Part shown: positions 13,309 to 25,500 of the stretch, in pieces
How positions within the stretch are numbered: position 1 is the stretch's first letter
Layout: each line of letters starts with the position of its first letter
Notes under the pieces: generated by a model
Seen by the model: only the letters and a program-made list of their open reading frames with translations
What the model was told of the DNA's origin: nothing
Database searches by the model: none
NCBI GenBank assembly: GCA_004794785.1
Contig: SJOL01007351.1
Span: 560,117-624,116 of the forward strand
Length of the DNA stretch: 64,000 nt
Direction: 5' to 3'
DNA from: Opisthorchis felineus
Lineage: Eukaryota; Platyhelminthes; Trematoda; Opisthorchiida; Opisthorchiidae
Made by a program: the position numbers and the translations under genes

Positions 13309-14290
13309 CTAGAAAAAAAGACTCGATAGCAAGATTGTTCCCCAATTTGCAAAAACCTTCCGTTCGAAATTCGTGGATGGAATACCAGCAAGATATTTCT
13401 TTCTTTCTATTAGAGTTGTGTATTACTGACGTAAGTAGTGTGCAAGGACACTTCAGTAACCCTATTCAAGATGTCATTAGACATTCGAATTCACGCACGA
13501 TGCATTCTAAAACGAGTACCGGCGAAGGACAGATGACAAGTGGAGGATGTGGTTTACAGCCCTGGGCATGAGTTGCAAGTTTGAGTGTTAAATTTTAAAA
13601 TGGACATACAGCTGTTATCTGAGAGGCCACGGTTATATGGCCCCTTACTGGTTACATAACGCAAAGTCAGAAAACGTGACTCGCCGCGTAACTGCCTATC
13701 TAACGTGAACGTTCGGTGCAGTAAGGCCGAGGGCACATTTCAGCAGTGACCAACTGCCCAGTACAGATCTCAAGGATAATGTTCCGTCTCACGATTTCTC
13801 TGTGGCCATATATTCATTTGTTTAGATGCCTCGAAAATAATGTGGGTTGCAAGACTCGACACGCACTTCATAGGATTTAGGAGAACTTGGAAACCGCCTG
13901 AAGACTAGAGCAGCCAAATACATGACAAGGACTAGTAATATACACTATCGGATCACTTTGACCTAGTCTTTCAACGTAATCTGTCGAGCAGAAAAATTGG
14001 TCAAAGGCTGTTCGTCATCAAGAGATGGTCATTCAGGTAGGTGACCTCGCCCTTTACCGATAAAGAACACGAGAAGAACCTGGCGTTGACTTGGCCCAGA
14101 ATTGAGTAGATAGTGTTCTTGGCTCTTACAGCGGTAAGACAACACGTCATGGTGCTTCATCAAAATTTTCCACTTTGTCCCTAGACTCACTCAGTTGAAA
14201 ACGATCGTACGCATAATAATGTTTTCTCTTAAGTTTGTTCCGGACCATCAGCCGAACAGAATGCTCTAGCTTGGTGTGCTTGTTTTTCAG

Positions 14291-14483
14291 TTTGCGAAGG
14301 GGCATCGCCTACAGGCTGTACCATGATGGAGCTTTTTGTATTGTTACCACGGATTCACAAGATCCTTCAGTTGAATCATCCTCCTGGTTTACTTTACGCG
14401 ACCTGGACATCAGCGATTTGAGCAGAAGTATTCTAGCGCTTTGTGGCATTGGCAGTCCATTGTTTTATTACTCTCGGAATTAG
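14291..14483 (+). CDS. Candidate exon, unassigned
   Basis: A strong pyrimidine tract ends in TTTTTCAG at 14290, and an open frame follows to a TAG at 14481-14483. The frame reads LRRGIAYRLYHDGAFCIV and later FTLRDLDISDLSRSILALCG. No donor is evident, so it would be a terminal exon. It lies on the same strand as the gene at 15755-16143 but cannot join it across its stop. A further possible 48-nt mini-exon at 14883-14930 (acceptor TTTCAG, donor gtaaag) lies between. Function unknown. Confidence 0.35.
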
Positions 14484-15754
14484 AAAGTCACGAAAACCAT
14501 GCAGTATGATTTCTATCAGTCCAGGTCTTCATAACAACGTCGCTGACGCAGTAGCTACCAGGACAGTGGTCAGAAGCCGAATGAGCTGTAATGCACATTA
14601 GACACTCTTTCGGTATAATGTTCAGCTGGTTGTGCACAAAATTTTTATGCCTGTAGCTTTTTGTCTATGTCAGGCAGTTTATTCAGAACACAAGCATGGT
14701 CCCTTCTTTTGATTGTGGTAAATGCTCCCCAATGGATATCGAACACAAGGCAGTGAGCTCAAATATTGGGAACCAAACCTGCCAAATAGCGCAGGTATGA
14801 ACTAAATGTTCATTTTACTTATACTTCTTTAGAGAAATCCTATACCATGTAAAGTTTTATCCTCCTGATTCTGAGCTTTCAGGGGAAACAAAATTTGCTC
14901 GATGATGTGGCTGGCAAAATTCGGCGAAAAGTAAAGGATTGATGTCAACAATAGTGGCTCAATGTTAAGTTTGACTAAACAGCCCTTGTTTGGCCCTTCT
15001 AAGTGGGGTTTATGAAGATTGAATGACGATGAAAGCAGTTTTTATAAAAAGCCGCTGTGGGTGGAACAAATTATGCGCAGATATGCGCTCATCTGAGGCG
15101 ACCAATGCACCATGTAAAAGTTGAGCCCTGGTTTGCGACCGATCTCCAATGCGACAGTGATCAAAATGACAGCGTGAAAAAGTTATCCTGAGTTGTGTAG
15201 GCACAGTATGTAACCAAGGATGGATAACAATTAATGGTGCAACAAATGGGTTAGCGGTGATACGAGCGCACGAAACGGCTCAATAATCTACGCTTATCTA
15301 TCAGACTGTTGTAACAAGCTGTATTTAACAGTCATAACATCAGTACCTTACCGTGCCCAGATGTCACCGTAGCCGACAGGAAAAAATATATTCGAACCAT
15401 GCCACATATTTTTCTTATCAGGAATAAGCATTGGGTTTCAGAGGGGTGGGGGTAGAATCAGTGAAATCGGTGGTTTGTAGTTATGTGTCAAAATAGCTCT
15501 TATACTGAAAACTGGTTTACACGGAGGAAGGTTGTCGGAAGCATAATATAGGCAGCCTTTGGTTAAGCCTGGTGACGCCTCCTTCTGGTTCAACATATGA
15601 CAACTGTTTTGAATTGTTTTGGACTAGTCTCCGTTCATTCGTGTTCTAGAATACTTTGAATAATCACTTAGCTGCATTGGTTTGGTTGGTGGACGCACCT
15701 TCACAGCTCACATATTAGTTACTAGAATTCCTGCACACTGAGGCAATTTTTCAG

Positions 15755-16143
15755 ACCATACACTGCTTTACAAACACTTCCCAAGTGCATCTAGCTTTTC
15801 TGAGGTTCAACGAGCCGTTCTTGAGGGTAGTGCTTCTTCTCCCTTATTGGTAGATGATTCCGAACAGACTACTTTGATTCTTGGTGGTACGTTTGTCCTT
15901 TCCAAGGTATCCCTTATTTTCGAATTGATCATATTTTCATCACTATATACTAGTGTAAGTAGCTTTTTTCATTGCAAACAAAGTGTTATTTCAGTTATCC
16001 ACGGTTACTATACCATTTCAGATTATCACCTTCCATGGACCAGTTTGGCTAGATCGGCGACAGGTCTATCTTGCATTGATGTAAGTTGTGTGACAGTGCA
16101 CTCTGTTTGCAGTCAGCCATTTACTCTCAACAACATACCATAG
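15755..16143 (+). CDS. Candidate gene, last three coding exons (plus strand)
   Basis: Exons are 15755-15906, 15995-16080 and 16113-16143. Acceptors are ATTTTTCAG, TTATTTCAG and TGTTTGCAG; donors are AAG/gtatcc and GAT/gtaagt. The frame enters with two bases completing a codon, reads through to AAG, resumes in phase at TTA, and the last exon completes a split Ile codon before ending in TAG. The fragment reads FSEVQRAVLEGSASSPLLVD, LILGGTFVLSK, then FHGPVWLDRRQVYLAL. I do not recognise the family. The second intron is only 32 nt (16081-16112), in the small-intron range known in flukes. Upstream exons were not located. No AATAAA is seen close downstream. Confidence 0.55.
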
Positions 16144-16489
16144 TTTAACGACCAGTATTCTCGCAACCACATGTGAGATGTGCAAATGATCATGAAATCA
16201 CGTGGAAAACAAACTTTCAACTTACTAACACTATTATATAGATTCTACTCTACACACAGCCGATATTTGAGCGTTTGCTAGTCAGCGACTAAAAAGCGGG
16301 GAACTAATCTGTTTAACAGAATGCATCTTATTATGTAATTTTACTTGATGATAATGTTTTGTAAAAGCTCTGACTCACTTCTGAAAAAAGCTGGTATTTC
16401 TATCTTTCGAAATACCGAACTTTAATTTAGTGGTTACCTTGTTCACGAATTTTAAAACCAAATATCTTATCTGAATTTCTCAAGTTAAC

Positions 16490-16690
16490 TGAAAAGCGAA
16501 CGTTTTCTGATGAAATGCATATGCAAACTAGTTTGCATCTAACGGGAGGCTTGAGTGAATCCCAGCTGAATCTCTTGTTTATGATATTCTTCGACTGAAT
16601 ACGCCACCCCTTTTTCCGTTGGCAAGGTACTTGAGATATCGGGCATATTTCCTTCATGGGACATTTTACTCGAGTTTTCTGAAACGCCTT
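16490..16690 (-). repeat. Family D repeat body, copy 1a
   Basis: On the minus strand this contains ATCATAAACAAGAGATTCAG followed by CTGGGATTCACTCAAGCC. It aligns with the family D body at 56836-56960 (minus) and, in part, at 43260-43320 (plus). No ribozyme core is present in this fragment; the core-bearing piece lies 150 bases away in the opposite orientation. Confidence 0.6.
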
Positions 16691-16824
16691 CGACAGCCAA
16701 CAGCACCCTTCCAGGGTCTAGTATTATTCTCCAAGTGAGATGAGTCTTCCATTAGAACCATATTAGTTTGCGAATGGGTGAGTTAGACACAGCTCGGGCT
16801 CAAGTAGAACGTGATGTTGACAAA

Positions 16825-16925
16825 AAGTCGGGGACTGCGCCTACCCGAAGAGTCCCGAGACTGGTGAAACCGGTCGAGGGCCATCAAAGAGTTTCCAGAA
16901 TATTTATGAGTGATATCCGTCATGA
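16825..16925 (+). repeat. Family D repeat with dead hammerhead core, copy 1b
   Basis: CCGAAGAG at 16845-16852 stands where CTGATGAG is expected (two core substitutions), then GAAACCGGTCGAGGG at 16866-16880 matches the 43.4 kb copy exactly. The 3' flank (GAGTTTCCAGAATATTTATGA) is a diverged version of the family flank CTTTTCAGCAACCTTATGAG. The changed core positions are ones the hammerhead fold does not tolerate, so this copy should be inactive. Confidence 0.7.
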
Positions 16926-17737
16926 ATTCAACCTCCTTTAAGAACTAATTTCATAACCGTTGCGCGTTTTCAAAAGGTAGCTGTTGTACGTAAACTGACC
17001 TGTACCTTAATTTGGTTGCAATTTCAGTAATGTGAGGGTTTTGTGGGGCGGGGCAAAAAGAGCTCGAAATGAACTGAGCTTATCAGTTAGAAGCACCAAA
17101 CTGATTGGTGTATGCCGCTCAAAAGATCACTCTAACTTGCAATGCACGCTACCGAGGCCTCTGTTATTGAGCCTCTCTATCTTTCATCGTTAGAAGTCTT
17201 CTGTAATTATGAGAAAACTTGAGCACTGATAACCTCAAAAATAGGTCTACAGAGAAGGGCCATTCTTCAAGAAAATTGACGACCAGCATTATTGGCTTGA
17301 TTTGTGTCGCGTTGCCCATCCCTGAAGAGGTCGTTTTTAACCTCCCTCTGTGATTGTTTGTCGAAGAATGACCACCCATGAATCACTGGAAATTACCAAG
17401 AAGACATGCTTTAAAAGCCAGATGGCATGCTTTAAAGACAAATTTGCGACGTAAGCTGGCGCACCGGTGGCTTTTAAACTTCCGAAAACATGTTTAAATT
17501 AGTTAAACAAATTCTAATTTCAATCCAGAATCCTATCTTTATCACTTGGAGCTTGGGCACACACCTATATTACAAAGAAATACATTCAGATTGAGGTCCT
17601 TCCCTGCAGTGCCAATTCTATAGCCGCTAGAATCAAATGAAATTAACCTTGTAAACTAGGTGGTCCTGGGATACTTAGGCGCCAATCAACAGTTTTTGTT
17701 GAACGATGCAGTGTTATTTGGGGTCGGACCGTGACAG

Positions 17738-18094
17738 TCAAAAACTGACCAGTGGTAATTGCTTGGCAATAATACTGGAATCAGACGTCATCAGAGGCAC
17801 TGTCTCGTCATCCATCGCAAGGCTCACTACATACATACGATGCATAAACACGTTTGCTTGGGTGAAAAGTAATAGCAGCTGACTTGTATCATGACCTACG
17901 TGGTTTCCAACCAGTGGCCAGGACAAGCACTTAAGTAGCATCCAGGAAGACCGAAGGATCCTACAGCACTCCGTCAGGCTGTAGCCAATTTCCTCTCCCG
18001 TTACCCTGACTTGGAGCACTACTCGATCTTTTGTTGCCAACGGGGAAAAGCAACATTCTCTATAAAAGATGGTGGTTAGAAATGTGTAGTGCAT
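17738..18094 (-). repeat. Interspersed repeat with open frame, copy 1
   Basis: A 118-codon minus-strand open frame covers this stretch, but part of it (about 17990-18080 on the plus strand, TTTTGTTGCCAACGGGGAAA then CTCTATAAA) aligns with 50795-50850 (TTTGCTGCCAAGGGAAAAA then CTCTATAAA). That points to a dispersed element, not a host gene. Element class unknown. The frame has no recognisable domain. Confidence 0.4.
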
Positions 18095-18109
18095 GTCCCA
18101 AACTTCCTA

Positions 18110-21100
18110 ACTTCCTAAAACTCATTTGCCACCCAAACTATCTAGGTTCGAATCATTTAACCATGGACACTGAATTCTGAGTGCGATAGTCAACGATGAT
18201 CAGTGCTGACTTTTGACTGCGATGTTACTCATTTGGGGCATAAATGCAAATTCTTTTAAATGTTCTTCGAAGGACAAGCTTCAAACAAACAGAGAATCAC
18301 AAATGACGTTGATAGACTCGATTCAGAACAACCACTTTTTTAGGTAAGAACCTAAACTTGTCATCAGGGTAAGAGGCTATCACTATCTAGTGCAACATAT
18401 GAACACCAGGAGACAAACTTGGCCTAGACCACTGAACAGTTAGCTTGAAAGATAATTGTTTAAAGAAAGTACAATTTTTGGTGCAACTTTTCGGAGATTT
18501 CACATAGTGAGTTTAGATTATAAGTATTAGCCTAGCAGAGTCCATCCTGGGAGGAGGCCAAAAACCAGTTTGCTGGCGGTGATCTCCATTCGAGGGATTG
18601 TTGTATTCGTATTTACATCAACCCAGCTTTAACAGCTCTTTTGTCCAGGGTATGTATTTCTGGTCAACCCGTAAAAAAAGAAGGGAAAGAGCCAGATCCA
18701 AGTTTTGCTTCTGTTAATTCTCTCTTTTTATTGCCAGCAGTTGGAATTCGACCATTTTGGTATGGAAAGCGGATAGGCTACTATCGCTACACGAACGTAT
18801 CTGAATTAACAACTCTGAGAAACTACCATGTTTATGTGTAAACGGTGTGTTTCGCCGGTCCGACGTTTCTAACGATGACCTAGTTACTCTCTTGGCTAAT
18901 TCGATCGATTGCATTTTAGAGCTGCCTGAACGGTTGTCGAGCTACTGTTTGTTGCTTGAATGTTGTGTGATTTTCTTGTTTGGGCTAACCAGAAGAACCA
19001 CATCCGAGTCTACAGAGGTGATTATTTGACCAAGAACAAAGTGGATACAAAAGCAAGTCCCTCTACAACCAGCACGTCGGATTTATTTTTGGGAAGGATC
19101 CAAGCATTCTAATCTGAAATACTAGACGGGTTACCGGGTCTTTTTTTCTTTAAGTTACAATAATGATGTGGTTCATTCTAAAAAAAATCAGCCGTAGACA
19201 AGTCGGAAATAATTATCACTGTATAGTCCGTTTTCAAAACTTGTCGATGTTCGGCTGAACAATAATTTTCTTTGAATCCCAATTTGCGTCCATCAACGCC
19301 ACATATTTTCTTGTCGTCCCGCAGTACGTGCTGGGTGATGAACCCCGATTATTTCCCCGACATTTTCACGGCTAGGAAAGATAAACTTTCCAATCTTATA
19401 ATAAAATTCCACGAAAACACTTTTGAAATATTCCGGTTTTCGTAGCTTCTTATACGGCACTAAATACTGAATTTTCTGGCTGGTGCTTGACTGACGCCTG
19501 AATAACAGGTGTGCAATGGTTAACCGGCACTTGCGACGGGAGGATTCGAACAAGTTTCCTCCGAAACTTAGTTTACGCGGCTGTTCAAACCATAATATGT
19601 GGCTGATTTCTAAACCGTGTACGTGGCCTGTACACTATGAATGGACATGTTAGTTGAGTTCGAACATGACTGATAAGTGAAACTTCGAAGACCCAGCAAT
19701 CCATGGATTCGAACTCAGATTCACATGTTTTACAAATAGTGTATCATCATATGGCGTAATTTCTATACTACCTACCGATGGGCTAGTCCGTAATCGCACA
19801 TTTCTGAAATCATCGGCTTCATACCTACAAGGTGAACAGTTCACACTATTGCCACAACTGGGTTGGTGCCTTTTCTGCCAAGGCCTTTGAGGTTTTAGGA
19901 AGAACTGAGTGCGATTAATGTTAGTTGGTTCCAGCGATCGTATGGAAACGCTGACCAGAATCAGAGAATACAATGAATTTACCTACACACACTGCCAATC
20001 TCTAGTGAATTAATCAAATGCATTATCAATCTGACTCATAAATATACTCTTCTCGATGGTGAGACGATGGCCTTGGTATTTACCGCTCGCCTCAGTTACC
20101 GCCACTGTCTGGCATGGTCTCTATTTTCTATCCTGAATTCCCCTCTGGGATGTTATGGCAATGGTTAATGTGTCCCACAGACTGGCTAAAATATTCATCA
20201 AAGTTATCCCTCGGTGCAACAAAGTCTGATTAAGGAGGTTCACTCTAAAGGGAATTACTTGACCATGTAAGTTCGATTATTCGATAACTAAGGCTTTTAT
20301 CTCATTGGGAGTGATCTGTTCGCTGTATGGCTTTGATAGCCACAAATAATTTGGTTGATTGTTAATGTTGTTTTTGAGTGTGTGTACAAGGGGGATATTG
20401 ATTTCCCTATTTTAAGTTTTTCTTGCGTTTGAACCCAAATACATAAGTTTAGAAACACAAGTCACAGTTTATGTTTGACCATTAAATGCAAACTTTTTAC
20501 CGGTTGGATCTTTGAAAGTCGTGAACAAGCTTCTAACATTCTTCAGCGAGGCGATCCCTCTTTGAAGATAACACCTTAGGTTCGAGCGAAATCATTCCTA
20601 CACATGAGGAATACTCTCACTGATCAGAAACAAATGCGGGGAAGGGAGATAGTTCTTTATTCGGTCATAGACGCAGGCATCATTCGCCAAAACGCTCCAA
20701 GTACTCATAGTATTCGTTGCTGCTACCACAGTAAAGTTTCAGTTGGGTCGGTCCGAAAGGCTCAGTGGATTGCCCTCCCATGACTCACCGCTTCTTCGGT
20801 ATGCTGGTGAGCTTTGGAGCCTTGAAACACGAAGGATGTAGAAATTCATTTTTCAGCTTCCGGCCACGCCTTTTTACATTCGTCTTACGAGCAAGGCTAC
20901 AAAAGGTCACAGATTAGTACGCATTGAGTGTCTTTTGAGATATTTTTCATTTTAAACGTTCTAGCGTGTTCGACGAGTACAAATGGTACTCCGACAAAGA
21001 TTTCTAAGATTAAAGCTATACCTATGCGATCCAAGCAAGTTCGCACATCACGTGACACAACTGTTGATTGGTTTTCAACAGAACAGTTGTATACATCCCT

Positions 21101-21180
21101 AGTGTTCATGTTATCTGGTTATCAGAAACTTCAACCTTTATACTTATGCTGAGGAACTTCCTGTTGCTACGGTATGGAAT
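18110..21180. other. No supported gene
   Basis: Contains frames at 18641-18841, 18847-19029 (plus), 19650-19973 (minus) and 20897-21109 (minus). None has enough splice or motif support. The sequence at 19719-19740 contains a B-box-like GAGTTCGAATCC on the minus strand but no matching A box. Confidence 0.4.
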
Positions 21181-21190
21181 CATCACAGCT

Positions 21191-21384
21191 TTACGCAACT
21201 TCACCTCTACGACCACATAAAAATTGCACGTGGTCCTCAACGTTGACGTCACCAAATTGGATGAGTTGCCGTTGTGCTGTGCGTGTCACCGAGAGGTTAG
21301 CTGAGTCAGTCTGAGATTCCACAGTGTCCACTGTCGATGTGGGACGGAACGTGGCTAAAACACAAAGCTGCCTGTCTAGGTTAG
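21191..21384 (-). CDS. Candidate terminal exon, head-to-head with the PH-like gene
   Basis: Acceptor GTTATTTTGCCAG is followed at 21384 by an open frame of 64 codons ending in TAA. It reads NLDRQLCVLATFRPTS and ends LIQFGDVNVEDHVQFLCG. A matching upstream exon would have to lie beyond 21390, inside or past the promoter of the gene at 21666. The model is therefore doubtful unless the two transcription units overlap on opposite strands. Confidence 0.3.
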
Positions 21385-21588
21385 CTGGCAAAATAACACG
21401 CAAAATTATGCACACGTACGGACAATCAAATAGGTCATACGTGCCAACTGATTTGATGTATCCAACCAGCTGAAGCTAATTACACGATGCGCAGACACAC
21501 ACACGCATGCGTGGACCAGCAAATGTGCTCAGAGTAGACATTGTACTGGACAACCAGTGGGGTTTGCAGTTAACTATATTGAACCCCT

Positions 21589-21594
21589 TATAAA
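21589..21594 (+). promoter_or_regulatory. TATA box of the PH-like gene
   Basis: TATAAA in a CCCCTTATAAACAGC context, 77 bases upstream of the ATG at 21666. A start of transcription about 30 bases downstream would leave a 5' UTR of roughly 45 bases with no upstream ATG. Confidence 0.6.
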
Positions 21595-21665
21595 CAGCAG
21601 CGGTTATCCATCCGCACTCACAAGTTGTAGCAGAATTCTCGTTTTACTTTCGTCCACCGTTTTCA

Positions 21666-22598
21666 ATGTCTCGCGAGAGTTCGGCTAAACGGAATTCCGG
21701 TCTCCAAAGCAACCGTTCTTCGCGTAACAGTACAAACTTGAATGGGTCCGCCAAGGATAAGCAAGCAGTATTTTTCAGGTGTAAAGTTTGCACCGTGGCA
21801 AGATCCCAGCGCAAGTCATCCGATGCTCTGGATGAGAATATTGTCGGGAAACTTCTCTCCTCCCAGATGGAAAGGCGTCACTCACATGGTGCTGAGCTGA
21901 AATGTTTGGAGGACAGGCTGAACTTCAAGAAGAATAAACTGATTTCGAAAGGCCCATTTCGTAACTGGGTCCTTTACAGTGACATTGAACACTATTTTGT
22001 GTTTCCACAGCATCCGAAGATGTTCATGCTTGCTATCAGGTCGGATATTCCTGGAAAGTCTCATTTCGAAACCTACAAATGCAAAACGGAGGAGGAAACC
22101 AACCGACTATGCGAATTTGTTTGCCGCGCCTGTCAAGATCCTTCAAAAAAATTGTGCACTCAAAATACTGGAGTACGTCCATATTCAACGCTTTCCGAAG
22201 TTTCAGTCCACTCGACATCGGTTTCACAGCCAAATCTCTGGACATCAGAAGAAGCCGATGACGAGAAACTCGACGGAGAACGAGAAAGTACAACTTCTGT
22301 AAGATCGAACCATCATTCGTGTTCCGAGTCCCCAATACCGAATCCAGTTGTGCAAAATATGGTCGAGCAGTGTCCGGAGTTCGGACCTCCCACAGAAAAA
22401 CCTATATTCAACGAGCACACGAAACAAGCACCCTCCGTTTACAAAACGCTATTAGACGAAGAACAAGACGAGGAGACGGACAAAACCACCTACTTCAACT
22501 ATCATCCAATTTATGGTGCTGTTCTCAATGAAGATGGACCAATCTACATGTATATGCGACGATTTGTATCCGAAAGCTGTCTCATATCTGAGAACTAA
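21666..22598 (+). CDS. Trematode PH-like domain protein (single exon, 310 aa)
   Basis: The only long intact frame in the window: 310 codons from ATG to TAA without an intron. Residues 1-32 are a Ser/Asn/Arg-rich, disordered-looking leader. Residues about 33-158 look like a PH/PTB-type fold. A basic strand (FFRCKVCTVARSQRK) is followed by a linker, then alternating strands around FRNWVLYSDIEHYFVFPQ and MFMLAIRSDIPG, and a closing amphipathic helix (EEETNRLCEFVCRACQ). This pattern resembles proteins annotated in fluke genomes as trematode PH-like domain proteins, a lineage-specific family of unknown biochemical role; I judge that from memory, not a search. Residues 160-270 are Ser/Glu-rich and low in complexity. 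The C-terminal 35 residues hold many tyrosines (YFNYHPIYG, GPIYMYMRRF), possible docking or phosphorylation sites. No signal peptide or membrane segment, so likely cytoplasmic or membrane-associated. No canonical AATAAA is seen within about 300 bases after the stop. Confidence 0.85.
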   Translation: MSRESSAKRNSGLQSNRSSRNSTNLNGSAKDKQAVFFRCKVCTVARSQRKSSDALDENIVGKLLSSQMERRHSHGAELKCLEDRLNFKKNKLISKGPFRNWVLYSDIEHYFVFPQHPKMFMLAIRSDIPGKSHFETYKCKTEEETNRLCEFVCRACQDPSKKLCTQNTGVRPYSTLSEVSVHSTSVSQPNLWTSEEADDEKLDGERESTTSVRSNHHSCSESPIPNPVVQNMVEQCPEFGPPTEKPIFNEHTKQAPSVYKTLLDEEQDEETDKTTYFNYHPIYGAVLNEDGPIYMYMRRFVSESCLISEN

Positions 22599-22599
22599 C

Positions 22600-25500
22600 T
22601 CTAGGGTATTATGCCTGTTCACGCGACATCAGCGCCTATGGTTGTTATGCTAAGTTCATAAGTTCATAATCAACGAGCGTTTTCCATCATGGATGTATGG
22701 TGAGTAGCGTGTTTGTTTATCATCGATTGCGCATCCGGCCGACTCATGATAGGAACAAAGTGCTATGGTTTTATGATGTTTATCTTACAACTAACATTTT
22801 TATCTGCATGCTTTTCACAAGAATTGATTGACTGTAACCGTTAGTCTTCTCAGGAGCGTTCCTTGATTTCTGCCAGCTCTGTGCTTACCAGAAATTCTAT
22901 GGCCAATAAGCACACCACATACGTAGCGCTTCCAAGCTGCGGAGATTTGACGTTTAAATTCAACAAAGAGCATGATTAACCGCATGGCATGTAGGTTGGG
23001 GCCGGTGGCCCGAATGTACGTCTTTGCAAATCATCTCTCTCTATAATGGCCTAGCAAGTTAAGCAGATAATAATATGCCAACAAATACCTTGCTGGAGTT
23101 TATGGTGCATCACTCCTCTTGAGTTTCATTCATATAATGTTCCCTCACTTATGGACTGTGAAAAATGAATATGTCTATTAATTACGATTGTATGGTCTCA
23201 TCGGTGCAACTGAGCATAAAAGTGAACACAATCTACAGGTGGTCACAAAGTGTTTTGTTTACAATTTTGAGCAAGCACTGCCCTTCGTGATGACACGGAA
23301 GACCGAAGATTATGTAGGTGCTTTGTGGATACTGAACCATCAGAGATCTCCGCAATAAAAATGAAAATCATACAATTTTTAGGTTTATGCGCAGTTCTCA
23401 TATGAGGTGCAACCTCCCAACCATGGTTGTGGGCTGGAATATGGCCCGTTTGTACCAGTGTGATTTTTAGTGACTCCCTTATATCCAAACCGACAAACTT
23501 TGATAGTAGTATTTTTAAAGCACGGGCGAATAAGTTATACCCCTTTTTACTATTCTAGCCTCAACGAAATACAGGTGTTTTGAAGTGATACACTTTAAGA
23601 AACTACGTTATATAGGAAACTCATTATTTCCTATTAGCTGAACCAAAGCTTCGGTTGGGAGGAAGTAACCACAATCATTGTGTTCACCTTCTCTGACCGG
23701 AATCCATCCGAACCGGACCGACTCATCTCATCGCAAGAAATCAGCCTGACATTTGAATAAACTAAGACCCCAGAAAACCCATCATTAACTCATAATCAGA
23801 CTTGAATGTAGCCACAGAGGCGGACGTTTGACTGGCACAAGGTCTAGTTATTATTGGCCTTTTTATTTTGATTTATTTTGGAAAGAGCGAAGCAATATTG
23901 CAATACTGAGGGGGCTCAGTTCCTACCCCCAATTAAGCCAATTTAAAGACGGTGCAAGCGTGTCCCACTAGAAAACACAAATTAGGAACAATCAACAAAA
24001 TGTGCGCCAGCATCATCTTGAATGATGGTCTGAAGAATCACCGCGACTCATAACAATCTTTCTATAATTTATAGGTCACTTAACCACAAACTACCCTGTC
24101 GTTACGGTGTGCCCTTTTGAAGAAGAACTATAAAGACATTTCCTGAAACACTCATAGAGCGGAGAAGGGTAAAAAGTAGATCGACGGAAGTGCTTACAAA
24201 AATTACGGTACACCGGAATGAGGCCCCGGCACAATCAAGGATTCATCCGCCCCCTTTTTGAGATTTCCTACTCTGATTTTCCCCGAGCTCCGTGCCTTAC
24301 TGAAAGTTGAAAACGCCCTCAGAGACAATATCAAGCCTGTTGAAGACCAGTATTGAGAAACGTCTTCTACAGCTGCTATATTATGTTCTAAAACTGAATG
24401 TCACAACGTTCGCTTCTTGATTTAAAACAGAATAAATTACCCGTTGAGCCAAGAGGCTGAACCTCTTGCATCTCCAAGCTACACCAGTAGCAGTGAGTCT
24501 AGTGAACAGGTACCCAATGTTATCGGTAGCTCTACCGTTCTGTAGGTGACCTTCTAATCAGCACGTGACCAACCCAACGTCATGCTGAGTCTCTCCGGTC
24601 CTCTGATTAGCTCTCGTTTGCTGTTTGTCGATGAAGCCGGTGCTTGGAATTCATTGAGAGTCTAAGCTGTGTTTTATATCAAGTATCTACTCAAAACATC
24701 CATAACCAGCATACGGTATAAGATCCCTTTGGTTATCTCCGGATCTTTTGAATGTTTCGAGGATTCTTCAGATCCCGCTTTTCAGTCCCACTCAGATAGC
24801 TTGAATCATGGCAGCTCCAAAAAGGTAACGGGAAATACAAAATAATGACTTCTCACTTAGGGATAGAAACGTTCACTTTCTGTCACTAAGAAGGCTTCAA
24901 TAATCCGCATTGCTCAGTGGAATAAACTACGTTCCGCCAAGGTAAGATTGAGGTACAGTTGTATAACTTTCATCACTGAACTGTTATAGTAAGCCGAAGT
25001 AACTGATTCCTGCACATTGGCCTAAGCCTGGAGAGCACGTTACCACTTTGAGGCACCAAGGAATTACTAATGTGTCATAGGCTGTTGACAAGAGACTCGC
25101 TCATCAAAATACATGGAAGTTTTGCAGTGGATGGATAAGATCAAACGATCCGCCGTTCCTTGAAAGAACTAAGTCAGCTTCCATATTGTAACACTTGTGG
25201 GTTCAGCCCAACCGCACGTTTCTTGCATTCCTATTCAGCGGCGGGACCAGTAGCCTGGATTAACTTGATGTGATTCATCAAAAATTATCCGGATCGCTGA
25301 TCCACAGGAGGGAGGTTTACCGCACGCGCATGGTCGCACTTATTTTGAATACCATGTTCCTGAACTATGCGCGCATTGTCGCATGTGTTGTGAATGTCCA
25401 CACTTGGCGATCCGGAGCATTATTTACTCAGCTGAAAAGACCACATCCCACTGTCTAACCCTATGGTTTGCGCTCAGGATAAACCGCAGCCGTTTCTTCG

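Noticed and set aside
15680..15754. Extra exon directly upstream of 15755 separated by a short intron
   Set aside because: Open and with a good acceptor, but every available donor gives a phase mismatch or an in-frame stop at the junction.
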